NCBI GenBank assembly: GCA_026992075.1
Contig: JALXAM010000064.1
Span: forward strand, 42,445-106,444
Source of the DNA: Sedimenticola sp.
GTDB taxonomy: Bacteria; Pseudomonadota; Gammaproteobacteria; Chromatiales; Chromatiaceae
Direction of reading: 5' to 3'
DNA: 64,000 bases
Of the stretch, positions 12,914 through 25,609 are shown piece after piece; the first letter of the stretch is position 1, and each line of letters opens with the position of its first letter. The position numbers and the translations under genes were made by a program. The notes under the pieces are model-generated. The model was not told where the DNA came from and did not search any database. It saw only the letters and a program-made list of their open reading frames with translations.

Positions 12914-14623
12914 ATGGCGAAGAATGTTCTGCTTGACACCCGAACAGCCAACTTTCTGGAGCTGATCGGCAACGGAAAGATCTACCGCGTGCCGCCCTAC
13001 CAGCGCGACTATTCCTGGCAGGAAGAGCAGTGGGAGGATCTGTGGAACGACATCATCGAGATGCGAGAGGATCGGGACCAGCGCCATTACATGGGCGCTC
13101 TGGTGATCGAATCCATCAATGACCGGGAGTTTCAGATCATCGATGGCCAGCAAAGGCTGGCGACACTCACCCTACTGGCGTTGGCGGTCATCAAGCGTTT
13201 GCTGGAGCTTGCCGACCAGGGCCATGAGCCCGAGGCCAATCGTGAGCGGGCACAGAGTCTGAGGCACCGGTTCATCGGCGAGAAGGATCCAGCCTCGCTC
13301 ATCGAGAGCAGCAAGCTGTTTCTGAACGCCACGGACGATGCGTTCTTCCAGGATTATCTGATTCAATTAAAAGAGCCGCGTAACCCGCGCGGACTGCCGA
13401 AATCCAACAAGCTGCTCTGGCGGTGTTTCCAGTATTTTTTCCGCAGGCTGGGCGAATCAGGTTCGGGGCTGACCACCGGACAATCGCTGGCCACCTTGCT
13501 CAATGAAACCGTGGCACGCCAACTGCTGTTCATCCAGATCACAGTGGATGACGAGCTGAACGCCTACACGGTCTTCGAGACCCTGAACGCCCGCGGTTTG
13601 GAACTTTCCGCCACCGACTTGTTGAAAAACTATCTTTTTTCACGAGTACGAGTTCCTGCGGACTTGGCGCATCTGCAACGCCGTTGGCAGCATTTGATCG
13701 CCACCATTCGCCAGGAACGCTTCCCCGACTTCCTTCGTTATCACTTGCTATGCCGGCACGCCAAGGTGCGTAAGCAGCGATTGTTCAAGATCGTTCGTGA
13801 TGCGGTGCGGAGCCCGGATCAGGTCTTCGAGCTGATGGACGCCCTGGAAGGTCGCGCCGAGCTGTTTGCAGCGCTTCAGGACGACACACATGAATATTGG
13901 ATCGAGAACCGGGAAGCCAGGCCTTTCATACGGGATCTGATCCTGTTTGGGTCGAAGCAGTTGACGCCGGTGCTGTTCGCGGCCTGGGAGAGATTCGACC
14001 CCCATGATTTTGCACGGACAACCAAGCTGATTAGCCGCTTCATCTTTCGTTACACCGTGGTCAGCAGTCTCAATACCAATGCGCTGGAACCCATTTCCCA
14101 CGAGATCGCCAGCGGCATTCTCGACGGCTCGATCCAGGGGCCAAGAGAGGTGCATGAAAGGCTCCGGCCTCTCTATGTTGGCGATGAAAAGTTCAAGCAG
14201 GACTTTGCAAACCTGATCATCAATACCGGTGGGAGACGGCGCAAGATTGCAAAATATATCCTCTGCCGATTGGAAACCGATCAATCCAGCCGAGCATGTG
14301 ATCCCGATACCGATCCGGCCACCATTGAGCACATTCTTCCGGAAAACCCTTCCTATGACTGGTCCGATTTCTTCCCGGAAGAAAAGTGGGATGAGTACAT
14401 TTACCGGTTAGGCAACCTGACCTTGCTGGAACCGTCACTGAACCGCCAGTTCGGCAACCGGCCCTATGCTGAAAAGCTAGAAGGTTATGAGAAAAGCCAA
14501 TATCGGATGACGAGCACCCTGCCTGATCTGGCGCCTGAAACCTGGACACCTCAACTCGTCGAACGTAGGCAACGGGAAATGGCGGAGCGTGCTGCGCACC
14601 TGTGGCGTTCGGATTTTGAATGA
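12914..14623 (+). CDS. DUF262/DUF1524 (GmrSD-like) HNH nuclease
   Basis: A 569-residue protein. The N-terminal DUF262 domain shows R-V-P-P-Y-Q-R-D-Y-S-W (residues 26-36) and I-I-D-G-Q-Q-R-L-A-T-L (about 75-85), the nucleotide-binding ParB/sulfiredoxin-like part of GmrS. A helical middle contains F-E-T-L-N-A-R-G-L-E-L. The C-terminal DUF1524 domain carries T-I-E-H-I-L-P-E-N and a later L-G-N-L-T-L-L with N-R-Q-F-G-N-R-P-Y-A-E-K, the HNH-type active site. GmrSD enzymes cut modified phage DNA, and SspE, a relative, acts with phosphorothioate modification. Here the gene sits 9 bp after the methyltransferase and 10 bp before the DUF499 gene, so I infer it is the DNA-cutting effector of this operon. 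Confidence 0.88.
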   Translation: MAKNVLLDTRTANFLELIGNGKIYRVPPYQRDYSWQEEQWEDLWNDIIEMREDRDQRHYMGALVIESINDREFQIIDGQQRLATLTLLALAVIKRLLELADQGHEPEANRERAQSLRHRFIGEKDPASLIESSKLFLNATDDAFFQDYLIQLKEPRNPRGLPKSNKLLWRCFQYFFRRLGESGSGLTTGQSLATLLNETVARQLLFIQITVDDELNAYTVFETLNARGLELSATDLLKNYLFSRVRVPADLAHLQRRWQHLIATIRQERFPDFLRYHLLCRHAKVRKQRLFKIVRDAVRSPDQVFELMDALEGRAELFAALQDDTHEYWIENREARPFIRDLILFGSKQLTPVLFAAWERFDPHDFARTTKLISRFIFRYTVVSSLNTNALEPISHEIASGILDGSIQGPREVHERLRPLYVGDEKFKQDFANLIINTGGRRRKIAKYILCRLETDQSSRACDPDTDPATIEHILPENPSYDWSDFFPEEKWDEYIYRLGNLTLLEPSLNRQFGNRPYAEKLEGYEKSQYRMTSTLPDLAPETWTPQLVERRQREMAERAAHLWRSDFE

Positions 14624-14633
14624 GGAACAGTGA

Positions 14634-17480
14634 ATGTCGTTGAAACCTTGGCGAGAGATCGCCATTCCCCATAAAGACGTCTTACAGGGCACCTTCAAAC
14701 AGTCGGAGTTCGCCGCGGACATCACCCAGGTGGCCAACGGCACGGCGCCGGCTGAATACCAGGACGCCGAGCAGTTCTTCGCCCGCACCTATATCACCGA
14801 GGGCATGCGGCTGCTGCTGATCTCGGTGGCCCAGCGCCTGGCGGGCCAGGGCGGCGACCCGGTCATCCAGTTGCAGACCGCGTTCGGTGGTGGCAAGACC
14901 CATACGCTGCTTGCTGTCTATCACCTGGCTTCGCGCTCAGTGCCCACCTCCCGCCTCAGCGGGATTCCGCCCCTACTCGACGAGGCGGGTATCACGGATC
15001 TGCCCGAGGCACGGGTGGCCGTGATCGACGGTATCAAGCTCTCACCCAGTCAGCCCCGGAAACAGGGCAAACACACCATCAACACGCTCTGGGGCGAGCT
15101 GGCCTGGCAACTGCTGGGTGAGGCAGGCTTCGAGCAGGTGGCCGACAGCGATCGGGACGGCACCTCGCCCGGCAAGGAGATCCTGACGGATCTGATTCGT
15201 CAGGCCGCGCCCTGCGTGATCCTGATGGATGAGCTGGTGGCCTTCATCCGTCAGCTTGAGATCGGCAAGCAGTACAAGGCGGGCACCTTCGACAGCAACA
15301 TCAGTTTCATCCAGGCGCTTACCGAGGCCATGAAGGCCGTCCCCAACGCCATCCTGCTCGCTTCCTTGCCGGAATCGAAGGTCGAAGCCGGCGGCACCAT
15401 GGGACAGCGGGCCCTGGAAGCCCTGGAGAAGTATTTCGCTCGGGTTGAATCGGTCTGGAAGCCGGTTGCGACCGAGGAAGCCTTCGAGATCGTTCGCCGG
15501 CGCCTGTTCGAAAATCCCGGCGACCGGGCGGAGGTGGAAGGAATCAGCCGCCAGTTCTCGGACTTCTACCGGCAGCACGCCGAGAAGTTCCCGGTGGAAA
15601 CCCAGACCAACGAATATTTCGAGCGCCTGTGCCGCTCCTATCCGATTCACCCGGAGATCTTCGATCGCCTGTACGAGGACTGGTCCACGCTGGAGAAGTT
15701 TCAGCGCACCCGTGGCGTGCTTCAGTACATGGCCATCGTGATCCACCGGCTGTGGAATACGGACAATCGCGATGCGCTCATCATGCCTGGGACGCTGCCC
15801 CTAGATGACAGCAATGTGCGCACCAAGAGCATCCATTATCTGCCCCAGGGCTGGGAGCCGGTGATCGAGCGTGAGATCGACGGCCCGCATTCCGTGCCGG
15901 CGGAGATCGACGGCCATGACACCCGGTTCGGCAGCGTTCAGGCCGCGCGCCGGACAACCCGCACCATCTTTCTCGGCAGCGCGCCTGCTGCGGCAAACCA
16001 AGCTGTTCGTGGCATCCAGACCGAGCGTATCCTGCTCGGTGCCGTTCAGCCCGGCCAGACCGTCGGGGTGTTCGAGGATGTGCTGAAACGTCTGCGTGAC
16101 CGGCTCCATTACCTTTATTCCGAGCAGGACCGCTATTGGTTCGACACGCGCCCGAACCTGCGCCGGGAGATGGAGAGCCGGAAGCAGAATATCGAAAAGG
16201 GTGTGCTCAATGACCTGATCAAGCAGCGGGTAACCCGGGTTTTCGGCAAGAATCACCATTTCGGTGGTATCCATGTTTTTACCCCTTCAGTGGATATCCC
16301 TGACGACTATGGAACAGGACCACGGCTGGTGGTGTTGCCTCCCGAAGCGGCCTACACCCGGGGCGAGACCAATCCGGCCTGGTCACAAGCCGAAGAAATC
16401 TTGCGCAAGCGGGGTGACCAGCCACGCCAGAAACAGAACCGGCTGATCTTTTTGGCGCCGGACTTCGACGTGGTCGGCCGCCTGAAGGAACAGGGACGCA
16501 TCTACCTGGCATGGGACTCCATCGTTACGGACATCGAAAATGGCACCCTCAACCAGGATATTTCCCATCTCAACCAGGCGAAGCGCAGCAGGGATCATGC
16601 CGAGCAGTCCTTGAGTCAGTTGATACGGGAGACCTGGAAATGGCTGATTGCGCCGGTTGAAGACTTCGTGAAAGGCAAGCCCCAACTGGAGTGGGAAGCG
16701 GTTCAGGTCTCACCCACCGCCCCCAACCTCATCCAGGCAATCGAAGACAAATTGCGTGAAGAGGAATGGCTGATCTATGAGTGGTCGCCCATCCACCTGC
16801 GCAATCTGCTCAAGCAGTGGTATCTGAAGGACGGCGAAACGGAAGTGAGCGCGCTCAAGGTATGGCAGGACACCTGCCATTACCTCTATCTGCCCCGGCT
16901 GGTCAATGACCAGGTATTCCGGGATGCTATCGCCAAGGGTATCGAGACAGAAGACTATTTCGGATTCGCCGCGGGCAGGGACGGCGACCGCTACCTTGGC
17001 TTTGTCTTTGGGCAGCCTGCGGTGATCATGTTGGATGAGAACTCGCTGCTGATCGATCGTGAGGTAGCCGTAGCTTACCGTGAGCGTACACAACCGCCAT
17101 CCCCGCCTGCTCCTGAACAGGATGAAATTGGCAGCGGATCCGGTACCGCCACTACAACCAGCTATGGAGTAAACGGGACGGGGATACAAAATCTGGCTTC
17201 TGGAAGTGTTGGGGAAACCGGTAGGGGTACACCGGCGGCAACCAAAAAGCACTTCTATGGTACCGTCACACTCGACCCGATCAGGGCGAAAATGGATTTC
17301 GCAACCATCATGGATGAGATCGTTCAGCAATTCACTTCCCGACTTGGCGTGGATGTCAAAATCTCTGTCGAGATTCAGGCGCAGAACAAGGAAGGCTTTG
17401 ATGAATCACTTCAACGCATCATCAAGGAAAATTGCAACGTGCTGAAATTCGATACCTCGGAATTTGAGAACGGGGAATGA
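14634..17480 (+). CDS. DUF499-domain P-loop ATPase
   Basis: A 948-residue protein of the DUF499 family. Walker A is [11 protein letters not shown] (GGGKT at 85-89) and Walker B is [11 protein letters not shown] (194-204), with an S-L-P-E-S sensor-like strand at about 240. Long helical C-terminal parts follow. A low-complexity linker of S, G and T near residues 825-865 precedes the last 75 residues. DUF499 proteins are large AAA-like ATPases that co-occur with DUF1156 methyltransferases in defence islands. The exact role (complex assembly, translocation or sensing) is not shown by sequence. It has GAGGAACAG upstream of the ATG, and its TGA overlaps the next start by 4 bp (ATGA). Confidence 0.87.
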   Translation: MSLKPWREIAIPHKDVLQGTFKQSEFAADITQVANGTAPAEYQDAEQFFARTYITEGMRLLLISVAQRLAGQGGDPVIQLQTAFGGGKTHTLLAVYHLASRSVPTSRLSGIPPLLDEAGITDLPEARVAVIDGIKLSPSQPRKQGKHTINTLWGELAWQLLGEAGFEQVADSDRDGTSPGKEILTDLIRQAAPCVILMDELVAFIRQLEIGKQYKAGTFDSNISFIQALTEAMKAVPNAILLASLPESKVEAGGTMGQRALEALEKYFARVESVWKPVATEEAFEIVRRRLFENPGDRAEVEGISRQFSDFYRQHAEKFPVETQTNEYFERLCRSYPIHPEIFDRLYEDWSTLEKFQRTRGVLQYMAIVIHRLWNTDNRDALIMPGTLPLDDSNVRTKSIHYLPQGWEPVIEREIDGPHSVPAEIDGHDTRFGSVQAARRTTRTIFLGSAPAAANQAVRGIQTERILLGAVQPGQTVGVFEDVLKRLRDRLHYLYSEQDRYWFDTRPNLRREMESRKQNIEKGVLNDLIKQRVTRVFGKNHHFGGIHVFTPSVDIPDDYGTGPRLVVLPPEAAYTRGETNPAWSQAEEILRKRGDQPRQKQNRLIFLAPDFDVVGRLKEQGRIYLAWDSIVTDIENGTLNQDISHLNQAKRSRDHAEQSLSQLIRETWKWLIAPVEDFVKGKPQLEWEAVQVSPTAPNLIQAIEDKLREEEWLIYEWSPIHLRNLLKQWYLKDGETEVSALKVWQDTCHYLYLPRLVNDQVFRDAIAKGIETEDYFGFAAGRDGDRYLGFVFGQPAVIMLDENSLLIDREVAVAYRERTQPPSPPAPEQDEIGSGSGTATTTSYGVNGTGIQNLASGSVGETGRGTPAATKKHFYGTVTLDPIRAKMDFATIMDEIVQQFTSRLGVDVKISVEIQAQNKEGFDESLQRIIKENCNVLKFDTSEFENGE

Positions 17481-17880
17481 CGACTGACAGTACCATTTCA
17501 AGGCTGCGACCGCGTAGCGCCCAGTTTCAGCAGGCGGTTCGGCGTTTGCAAGAGCCCTGCGCCCAGCCGGAAAACGAGTTCGTTCGGGACTTGGTGATCC
17601 AGCGCTTTGAGTTCTGTTTCGAGCTTGGCTGGAAAATGCTTCGCCTCAAACTGCTGGAGGAAGGCGTCGAGGCCAATACCCCCCCGCGTCAGCATTCGGG
17701 AAGCCGTTGCGGCGGGCTTTCTCGATGACGGTAATCAGTGGTCGCAAATGTTGCAGAAACGAAACCAGCCACACTTACGACGAAGTCTTGGCGCGCGAGG
17801 TGTATGCCTTCGTTTGCAAACTCAAACAGGCGATACTCGATTACGGTTTGCCTCTTTATCCGTCCATGGTGAACGGGTGA
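17477..17880 (+). pseudogene. HepT-like / nucleotidyltransferase substrate-binding protein, frameshifted
   Basis: Three frames together rebuild a protein of about 134 residues of the HI0074 (NTase_sub_bind) family. Frame 1 gives E-N-E-F-V-R-D-L-V-I-Q-R-F-E-F-C-F-E-L-G-W-K. After a C7 run at 17679-17685 the match moves to another frame (P-R-V-S-I-R-E-A-V-A-A-G-F-L-D-D-G). A second shift near 17750-17760 leads to R-N-E-T-S-H-T-Y-D-E and a C-terminus ending at TGA 17878-17880. The R-x4-H-x-Y HEPN motif sits right after the second shift. Intact relatives pair with a MNT-type nucleotidyltransferase antitoxin; none is seen here. The first ATG overlaps the DUF499 stop by 4 bp, so the gene was part of the operon. 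Sequencing error is possible at the C7 run. Confidence 0.75.
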
Positions 17881-17886
17881 TTTTCA

Positions 17887-18435
17887 TTAGTTGCCGCTGA
17901 ACTCAGCGGACGCGTTGTGCCTGACCCTCAACTCTTTCAGGGCGCCTTCCAGGCTTCCATCCGCGCCGATGGCCTCCCAGAACCGGCGGAAATCGGCCTC
18001 GAGGTTCTCCAGCCGCGCCTCCATCACTCTGGACTTGCCGCGCAGGAAGCAGCGGATGTTGGCTTCCACCGTCTCCAGGTAGTCCAACGCCAGGATCAGG
18101 GGGTCGATGTCGGGGTCGGAGCCCAGGAGAATCCCCTCACCATAGGCCCGGAGGATGCCGAAATCACGGCGGCGGGCGAAGCTGCGTGCGGTGGCCTGCC
18201 GTTCCCGCCGCAGGTGTACATAGAAAGCGTCGTCGCCATAGGTCTCGTCGAGACGTCCCAACAGCCAGCTCAGCCGGTTGTCCGCCTCGATGTGATCCGG
18301 CGGGTAGGCGAGCCGCGCTTCTCCCACCAAGTGGGTGCGGCTCTCGTGGCCGGCGCTGTAATTGGTGATATGGCGGCAGGCCTGGATCCAGGTCATGGAG
18401 CCGCAGCGACCGCTGTTGAGCACGAAGACGTTCAC
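17887..18435 (-). CDS. Sulfotransferase-like P-loop protein
   Basis: 182 residues from a GTG start. The N-terminus F-V-L-N-S-G-R-C-G-S-M-T-W matches the PAPS 5'-phosphosulfate-binding loop of sulfotransferases. Later parts are helical, with R-R-E-R-Q-A-T-A-R-S resembling the 3'-phosphate-binding region (an Arg followed by a Ser about 8-9 residues later). It is short for a sulfotransferase (usually 250 or more), so it may be a minimal or divergent member. It is the last gene of the purM-purN-DUF3108-hemerythrin unit, 7 bp after the hemerythrin stop. The acceptor is unknown. Confidence 0.6.
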   Translation of the reverse strand: MNVFVLNSGRCGSMTWIQACRHITNYSAGHESRTHLVGEARLAYPPDHIEADNRLSWLLGRLDETYGDDAFYVHLRRERQATARSFARRRDFGILRAYGEGILLGSDPDIDPLILALDYLETVEANIRCFLRGKSRVMEARLENLEADFRRFWEAIGADGSLEGALKELRVRHNASAEFSGN

Positions 18436-18442
18436 GCCATTT

Positions 18443-18865
18443 TCAGGTGAGCTCGGCGATGCGTTCCATCTGTTCCAGGCTGAACCGTGCCTCCACCAGC
18501 GGGAACAGCTGCCGCTCCTCCAGCCGGGTATGGTCGCGCAGTAGCTCGCCGAATTCGCGTAGGGAACTGCAGTCGCCGTCCTTCATGCGGCGGGCCATCT
18601 CCCGCATCTTGTCGTGTTCGGCCACCAGTTGTTCGCCCAGCGAGCGGATGGGGCCATTCATCTCCCGGGTCACCGAGAAGATGGCCGCCTCCTCGTTGGC
18701 GAAGTGCCGTTCCCAGGTGCGGTCGAAATCCTCGGCGATCTCCCGGCAGAGCGCCTGGATGCGCTCCGGGTCGCCGCTGTCGAGGGTGTCCAGACAACGC
18801 TTGGCCAGCCGCAGTGACTGGTGGTGCTCCCGCGACAGGTTGGTGAGTTGCTCGGCCCTTTTCAT
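18443..18865 (-). CDS. Hemerythrin-domain protein
   Basis: 140 residues forming one four-helix bundle. The metal ligands follow the hemerythrin pattern: H-H in S-R-E-H-H-Q-S, H-F-A-N-E-E-A-A-I-F, E-H-D-K-M near residue 83, and D-H-T-R-L-E-E-R-Q-L-F-P-L near the C-terminus. Such single-domain cytoplasmic proteins bind O2, NO or iron at a di-iron site. The start overlaps the DUF3108 stop by 4 bp. Confidence 0.88.
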   Translation of the reverse strand: MKRAEQLTNLSREHHQSLRLAKRCLDTLDSGDPERIQALCREIAEDFDRTWERHFANEEAAIFSVTREMNGPIRSLGEQLVAEHDKMREMARRMKDGDCSSLREFGELLRDHTRLEERQLFPLVEARFSLEQMERIAELT

Positions 18866-19566
18866 GGTTTCTCCAGACGTAGCAGTTCCATGCGGACCAC
18901 GCCATCTCCGGCGTCGTGCTCCATCAGCAGCGGCACCCAGGCGCGGTTCACCGCCAGCCAGAGTCGGCGGGTGGGATGGCTGCGGTCGCTCCCGGAATAG
19001 ATCACCACCTCCTGAGCCAGCAGCCGGCCGGCCGCGGTGTCCAGGTGCTTGCGCAGCTTCTTGTGCAGGGTGATCCGTTCCGCGCCGTCGGGTGCCACCC
19101 GGGGAAAACTGGCCTCGGCGCGCAGGCCGGCGGAGAGCGCCATGGCGCGCAGCAGGTAACTGAGGCGGTCCTGGGCTCCCTCCTCGAGACGGTATTGCTG
19201 CCGGGTCTCCCCTTGCTGCAGGGTGAGCAACCGTTGCTTCCAGTCGAAGAAGAGTTCCACCATGTGGGTCTTGCCCGCCTGTTTCACTGCGTAGTAGTAA
19301 TTGTCGGGCTCGGGACGACTGCCGTCGAAATGGCCGTGGCTCGATTCCAATACCTCGTGGTCCGTGGCCTCGTCGGCCATCTTGCCGGCCGGGCGGGTGG
19401 TTGCCTTGAAGCGGTATTCCTTGCCCTGCTCCAGGATGCGAAGGCTGAAATGGGCCTCGCCTTTCAACTCACCGTTGTAGAAGAGCCGGTAGTCGGCCTC
19501 GAAGTCCTCCAGCGCCAGCGCGGCGGTGGCGTGCAGCAGCCCCAGCAGGATCCACCACGGCTTCAC
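18862..19566 (-). CDS. DUF3108-domain exported protein
   Basis: 234 residues from a GTG at 19566. It has an N-terminal signal peptide ([17 protein letters not shown], cleavage after ALA) and then a beta-rich DUF3108 domain (D-Y-R-L-F-Y-N-G-E-L-K-G-E-A, a conserved family opening). DUF3108 proteins are periplasmic and of unknown function, and are often next to purN in gammaproteobacteria. The start is GTGA, overlapping the purN stop by 4 bp, so expression is coupled. Confidence 0.88.
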   Translation of the reverse strand: MKPWWILLGLLHATAALALEDFEADYRLFYNGELKGEAHFSLRILEQGKEYRFKATTRPAGKMADEATDHEVLESSHGHFDGSRPEPDNYYYAVKQAGKTHMVELFFDWKQRLLTLQQGETRQQYRLEEGAQDRLSYLLRAMALSAGLRAEASFPRVAPDGAERITLHKKLRKHLDTAAGRLLAQEVVIYSGSDRSHPTRRLWLAVNRAWVPLLMEHDAGDGVVRMELLRLEKP

Positions 19567-20222
19567 GAGGCGCTCTCCAGTTGCAACGGCTGTTCCAGGG
19601 GCCGGCCGTCGAACCAGGCGCGGCCATCCCGCAGTTCCAGCCGGCCCTCGGCGAACCATTGCACCGCCTGGGGATAGAGGCGGTGCTCCTGCTCCAGGAC
19701 CCTTGCTGCCAGTGTTTCCGGCGTGTCGTCCGGTTTCACCGGAACCCGGGCCTGCACGATTACCGGTCCGCCATCCAGCTCCTCGGTGACGAAGTGGATG
19801 CTGGCGCCATGTTCCCGTTCCCCCGCTTCCAGGGCCCGGGCATGGGTATGGAGCCCCTGGAACTTCGGCAACAGGGAGGGATGGATGTTGAGCATGCGCC
19901 CCCGATAATGTTCTACGAACCAGGGCGTGAGAATGCGCATGAATCCCGCCAGCAGCACCAGCCGTGGCCGGTAGCGGTCGATGCGCTCCGCCAGCGCCCG
20001 GTCGAATCGCTCCCGGTCGGCGTAGTCGCGATGATCCACCACCTCGGTGGGAATGCCGGCCCGGCGGGCCCGCTCCAGGCCATAGGCCTCCGCCACGTTG
20101 CTGATCACGGCGCGGATCTCGATGGGCAGGTCCCGCTGTGCCGCATCGATTAGGGCCTGCAGGTTGGTGCCGCCGCCGGAGATGAGCACCACCACCGGCA
20201 GCCGTGGGGTCACTTCATTCAT
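19563..20222 (-). CDS. purN: Phosphoribosylglycinamide formyltransferase
   Basis: 219 residues. It transfers a formyl group from 10-formyl-THF to GAR, the third step of purine synthesis. Motifs: [15 protein letters not shown] at the N-terminus (phosphate loop), and the active-site region A-G-F-M-R-I-L followed by the catalytic [10 protein letters not shown] and H-x8-G-A-S-I-H-F-V. The length matches E. coli PurN (212). The start overlaps the end of purM by 8 bp. Confidence 0.96.
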   Translation of the reverse strand: MNEVTPRLPVVVLISGGGTNLQALIDAAQRDLPIEIRAVISNVAEAYGLERARRAGIPTEVVDHRDYADRERFDRALAERIDRYRPRLVLLAGFMRILTPWFVEHYRGRMLNIHPSLLPKFQGLHTHARALEAGEREHGASIHFVTEELDGGPVIVQARVPVKPDDTPETLAARVLEQEHRLYPQAVQWFAEGRLELRDGRAWFDGRPLEQPLQLESAS

Positions 20223-21261
20223 GGATCACACGGGGTTCGCCTTCGGATTTGCGGATCTCGCCGATGGCGTAGACGGTCTCTCCCGCCGCCTCCAGCAGCC
20301 GGGTGGCCTCCTTCTCCACCTCCGGTGGCAGGCAGATCACCATGCCGATGCCGACGTTGAAGGTGCGCAGCATCTCCTGTTCCTGGATGTTGCCCGCTTC
20401 CTGCAGCCACTGGAATACCGGCGGTCTGGGCCAGCTGCCGGTGTCCACGAAGGCGGCGGTGCCGGCGGGCAGCACCCGTGGCAGGTTCTCCAGCAGCCCG
20501 CCGCCGGTGATGTGAGCCAGGGCGTGCACCTCCACCGACCGCAGCAGTTGCAGCAGGGGCTTCACATAGATGCGGGTGGGGGCCAGCAACGCCTCTCCGA
20601 GGGTGGTGCCGCCGAAGGAGGCGCCCAGGTCCGCGCCGCTCACCTCGATCACCTTGCGGATGAGGGAATAGCCGTTGGAGTGGGGACCGGAGGAGGCCAG
20701 CCCCAGCAGCCGGTCGCCGGGTTGCACCCGATCACCTTGCAGGATACGGGATTTCTCCACGATGCCCACCGCGAAACCGGCCAGGTCGTACTCCTCCTCG
20801 TCGTACATGCCGGGCATCTCGGCAGTCTCTCCGCCGGTGAGCGCGCAGCCCGCCAGCTCACAGCCCCGGGCGATGCCGGCGATCACCTCGGCGGCCTGCT
20901 CCACCGAGAGGCGGCCGGTGGCGTAGTAGTCGAGAAAGAAGAGGGGCTCGGCTCCGGCCACCACGATGTCGTTGACGCACATGGCCACCAGGTCGATGCC
21001 GATGGTGTCGTGCCGGCCCAGCATCATGGCCAGCTTGAGCTTGGTGCCCACCCCGTCGGTGCCCGAAACCAACACCGGCTCGCGGTAGTCGGCCACCGGC
21101 AGCTCGAACAGGGCGCCGAATCCTCCCAGGCCGGTGAGCACCCCGGGGCGGAAGGTGCGTTTCACCAAGGGCTTGATCCGTTCCACCAGCGCGTTGCCGG
21201 CGTCGATGTCGACACCGGCCTGGCGATAGCTCAGGCCTTGGGAGGAATCCGGTTGGGTCAT
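20215..21261 (-). CDS. purM: Phosphoribosylformylglycinamidine cyclo-ligase (AIR synthetase)
   Basis: 348 residues. It closes the imidazole ring using ATP (FGAM to AIR). Family signatures: [33 protein letters not shown] and [13 protein letters not shown]. The start [20 protein letters not shown] fits the family; the in-frame ATG at 21300 would add 13 unrelated residues. It heads the five-gene minus-strand unit and is divergent from the DUF2066 gene across 147 bp. Confidence 0.97.
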   Translation of the reverse strand: MTQPDSSQGLSYRQAGVDIDAGNALVERIKPLVKRTFRPGVLTGLGGFGALFELPVADYREPVLVSGTDGVGTKLKLAMMLGRHDTIGIDLVAMCVNDIVVAGAEPLFFLDYYATGRLSVEQAAEVIAGIARGCELAGCALTGGETAEMPGMYDEEEYDLAGFAVGIVEKSRILQGDRVQPGDRLLGLASSGPHSNGYSLIRKVIEVSGADLGASFGGTTLGEALLAPTRIYVKPLLQLLRSVEVHALAHITGGGLLENLPRVLPAGTAAFVDTGSWPRPPVFQWLQEAGNIQEQEMLRTFNVGIGMVICLPPEVEKEATRLLEAAGETVYAIGEIRKSEGEPRVIHE

Positions 21262-21408
21262 GGTTCGCCTCGCGGGTTGACCGGAAAGAACGCGCCACAT
21301 TGTACCAATTCGACCGTCTCCCTGGTTCGCCGGGTGGTGGATCGATTGCTCCGGATCGGCAGCGGGGCAGCAATTCTCCCGGGTTCCGCAGGCTGTTAAA
21401 ATGCAACG

Positions 21409-22467
21409 ATGAAATCGATTCGGCTGCTGATCCTGTTTCTTTTTTTCCTGCCCTTGCCGCTGCAGGCGGGCATGGATCTTCTTTCCGCCACCGTGTCCAT
21501 CGAGGGTGATTCACCGGAAGCGCGTCGGGCGGCTATGGCCGAGGCGCTGCGCCAGGTGCTGGTGAAGGCCTCCGGGCAGCGACTGGCGGGAAGGGGTGAA
21601 CAGCTGCAGTCCATTCTGCAGCGGGCCGAGGAGCAGGCGCAGGAGTTCCGTTACCGCAGCGGGGAGGGGGTTGAAGGGGAATCCGCCGGCAAACGACTCT
21701 GGGTGCGATTCGACCGCCGCTCGGTGGAAAAGGATCTGCGCCAGCTGGGGCTGATTCTGTGGGAGCATGGTCGGCCCGAACTGGTTCCCTGGCTGGCCGT
21801 GGAGCGAAAGGGGCGGCGGCGCCTGGCCGACCCGGAGCGGGACGATGCGCTGTTCCGGGCCCTGGAGTCCGCAGCGGATCGGCGGGGGCTGGTGCTGGTG
21901 ATTCCACTCATGGATCTGGAGGATCGCAACGCCCTCAAGCCGGCCGATCTCTGGATGCTGGACCTGCAGACCATCCGGGCCGCCACCACCCGCTATGGCA
22001 ACGCCTTGCCCCTGGTGGTCCGCATCAGCGGTGGCAAAGGGCGCTGGAAGGCGAAGTGGTCACTGCTCTTTCCCGACGGCGAGCGCAACTTCGACTCCCG
22101 GGCCAAATCGCTGCAGAAATTGATGACGGACGGGGTGAACCAGGCGGCGGATCTGTTGGTCCAGCGCTATCTTCCCTCCCCGGCGAAGGCCCAGCAGGAC
22201 CAGGTTCGGGTGCGTTTCCTGGGCGTCCAGGATATCTCCGACTATGCCCGCCTGATGAAGCTCTTACGATCATTGGACGTGGTGACCGGGTTTTCCCTGG
22301 CCAGGGCCGATGGGGACCGGTTGGAGTTCCGGGTCGAGGCGCTGGGTGGCCGTGAAGCGCTGGTCAATCAGTTGTCGTTGATCCCGGAGCTGGTGCCGGT
22401 GGTGGATATCCCGGAAGAAGAGGGGACGGGCTCCGGCCTGGAAACCCTGAGCTACGCCTTGCGGTAG
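21409..22467 (+). CDS. DUF2066-domain exported protein
   Basis: 352 residues with a clear signal peptide ([20 protein letters not shown]). The rest is of the DUF2066 family: a conserved N-terminal part with [20 protein letters not shown], and a C-terminal region of beta-alpha type ([12 protein letters not shown]). It is periplasmic or membrane-associated with unknown function. Position opposite purM is a recurrent gammaproteobacterial arrangement. It is followed 13 bp later by a phosphatidyltransferase gene. Confidence 0.85.
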   Translation: MKSIRLLILFLFFLPLPLQAGMDLLSATVSIEGDSPEARRAAMAEALRQVLVKASGQRLAGRGEQLQSILQRAEEQAQEFRYRSGEGVEGESAGKRLWVRFDRRSVEKDLRQLGLILWEHGRPELVPWLAVERKGRRRLADPERDDALFRALESAADRRGLVLVIPLMDLEDRNALKPADLWMLDLQTIRAATTRYGNALPLVVRISGGKGRWKAKWSLLFPDGERNFDSRAKSLQKLMTDGVNQAADLLVQRYLPSPAKAQQDQVRVRFLGVQDISDYARLMKLLRSLDVVTGFSLARADGDRLEFRVEALGGREALVNQLSLIPELVPVVDIPEEEGTGSGLETLSYALR

Positions 22468-22480
22468 TGGTGACGCCGGC

Positions 22481-23032
22481 ATGCGCGTGCGGGACATCCC
22501 CAATCTGATCAGCGTGCTGCGCATATTGCTGGTGTTGCCGGTGATCTATCTGCTGTTGCAACGGGAATTCCGGCTGGCCATGGCGCTCTTTTTCGTGGCC
22601 GGGATCTCCGACGCCCTGGACGGCTTCCTGGCCCGCCAGTTCGACTGGCGCAGCCGACTTGGGGGGATACTGGATCCCCTGGCGGACAAATTCCTGCTGG
22701 TTTCCGTTTTCCTCTGTCTGGGATGGCTGGGTGCGCTCCCCTGGTGGCTGGTGGCGCTGGTGATCCTGCGGGACCTGGTGATCGTGGGAGGCGCCCTGGC
22801 CTACCATTTCACGGTGGAGCCCCTGGAGGCGGAACCCAGTCTCATCAGCAAGCTCAACACCACCTTCCAGATCCTGCTGGCGCTGATGGTGGTCTACGAT
22901 CTGGGCTTCCACCCGCTTCCCGGCTGGACGGTCCAGGGGGCCATCTGGCTGGTCACCTTCACCGTGGTGGCCAGCGGCATCGATTACGTGCTGCGCTGGA
23001 GCCGCAGGGCGGCGGCCCGCCGCCGTTCCTGA
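22481..23032 (+). CDS. CDP-alcohol phosphatidyltransferase (PgsA-like)
   Basis: 183 residues with about five or six membrane segments. The catalytic signature D-G-x2-A-R-x8-G-x3-D-x3-D is complete at about residues 46-69 (D-G-F-L-A-R ... G-G-I-L-D-P-L-A-D). Such enzymes transfer a phosphatidyl group from CDP-diacylglycerol to an alcohol, typically glycerol-3-phosphate for phosphatidylglycerol. The acceptor is not fixed by sequence. It ends 9 bp from the convergent glgP gene. Confidence 0.87.
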   Translation: MRVRDIPNLISVLRILLVLPVIYLLLQREFRLAMALFFVAGISDALDGFLARQFDWRSRLGGILDPLADKFLLVSVFLCLGWLGALPWWLVALVILRDLVIVGGALAYHFTVEPLEAEPSLISKLNTTFQILLALMVVYDLGFHPLPGWTVQGAIWLVTFTVVASGIDYVLRWSRRAAARRRS

Positions 23033-23041
23033 ATCTCGTGA

Positions 23042-25546
<2,505 letters not shown>

Positions 25547-25609
25547 GGGGTCGGCCAGAGAAGAGTGGCGGAGAAAAGAAATAAATTGTAGCGGGAAACG
25601 CCGGTCCTG

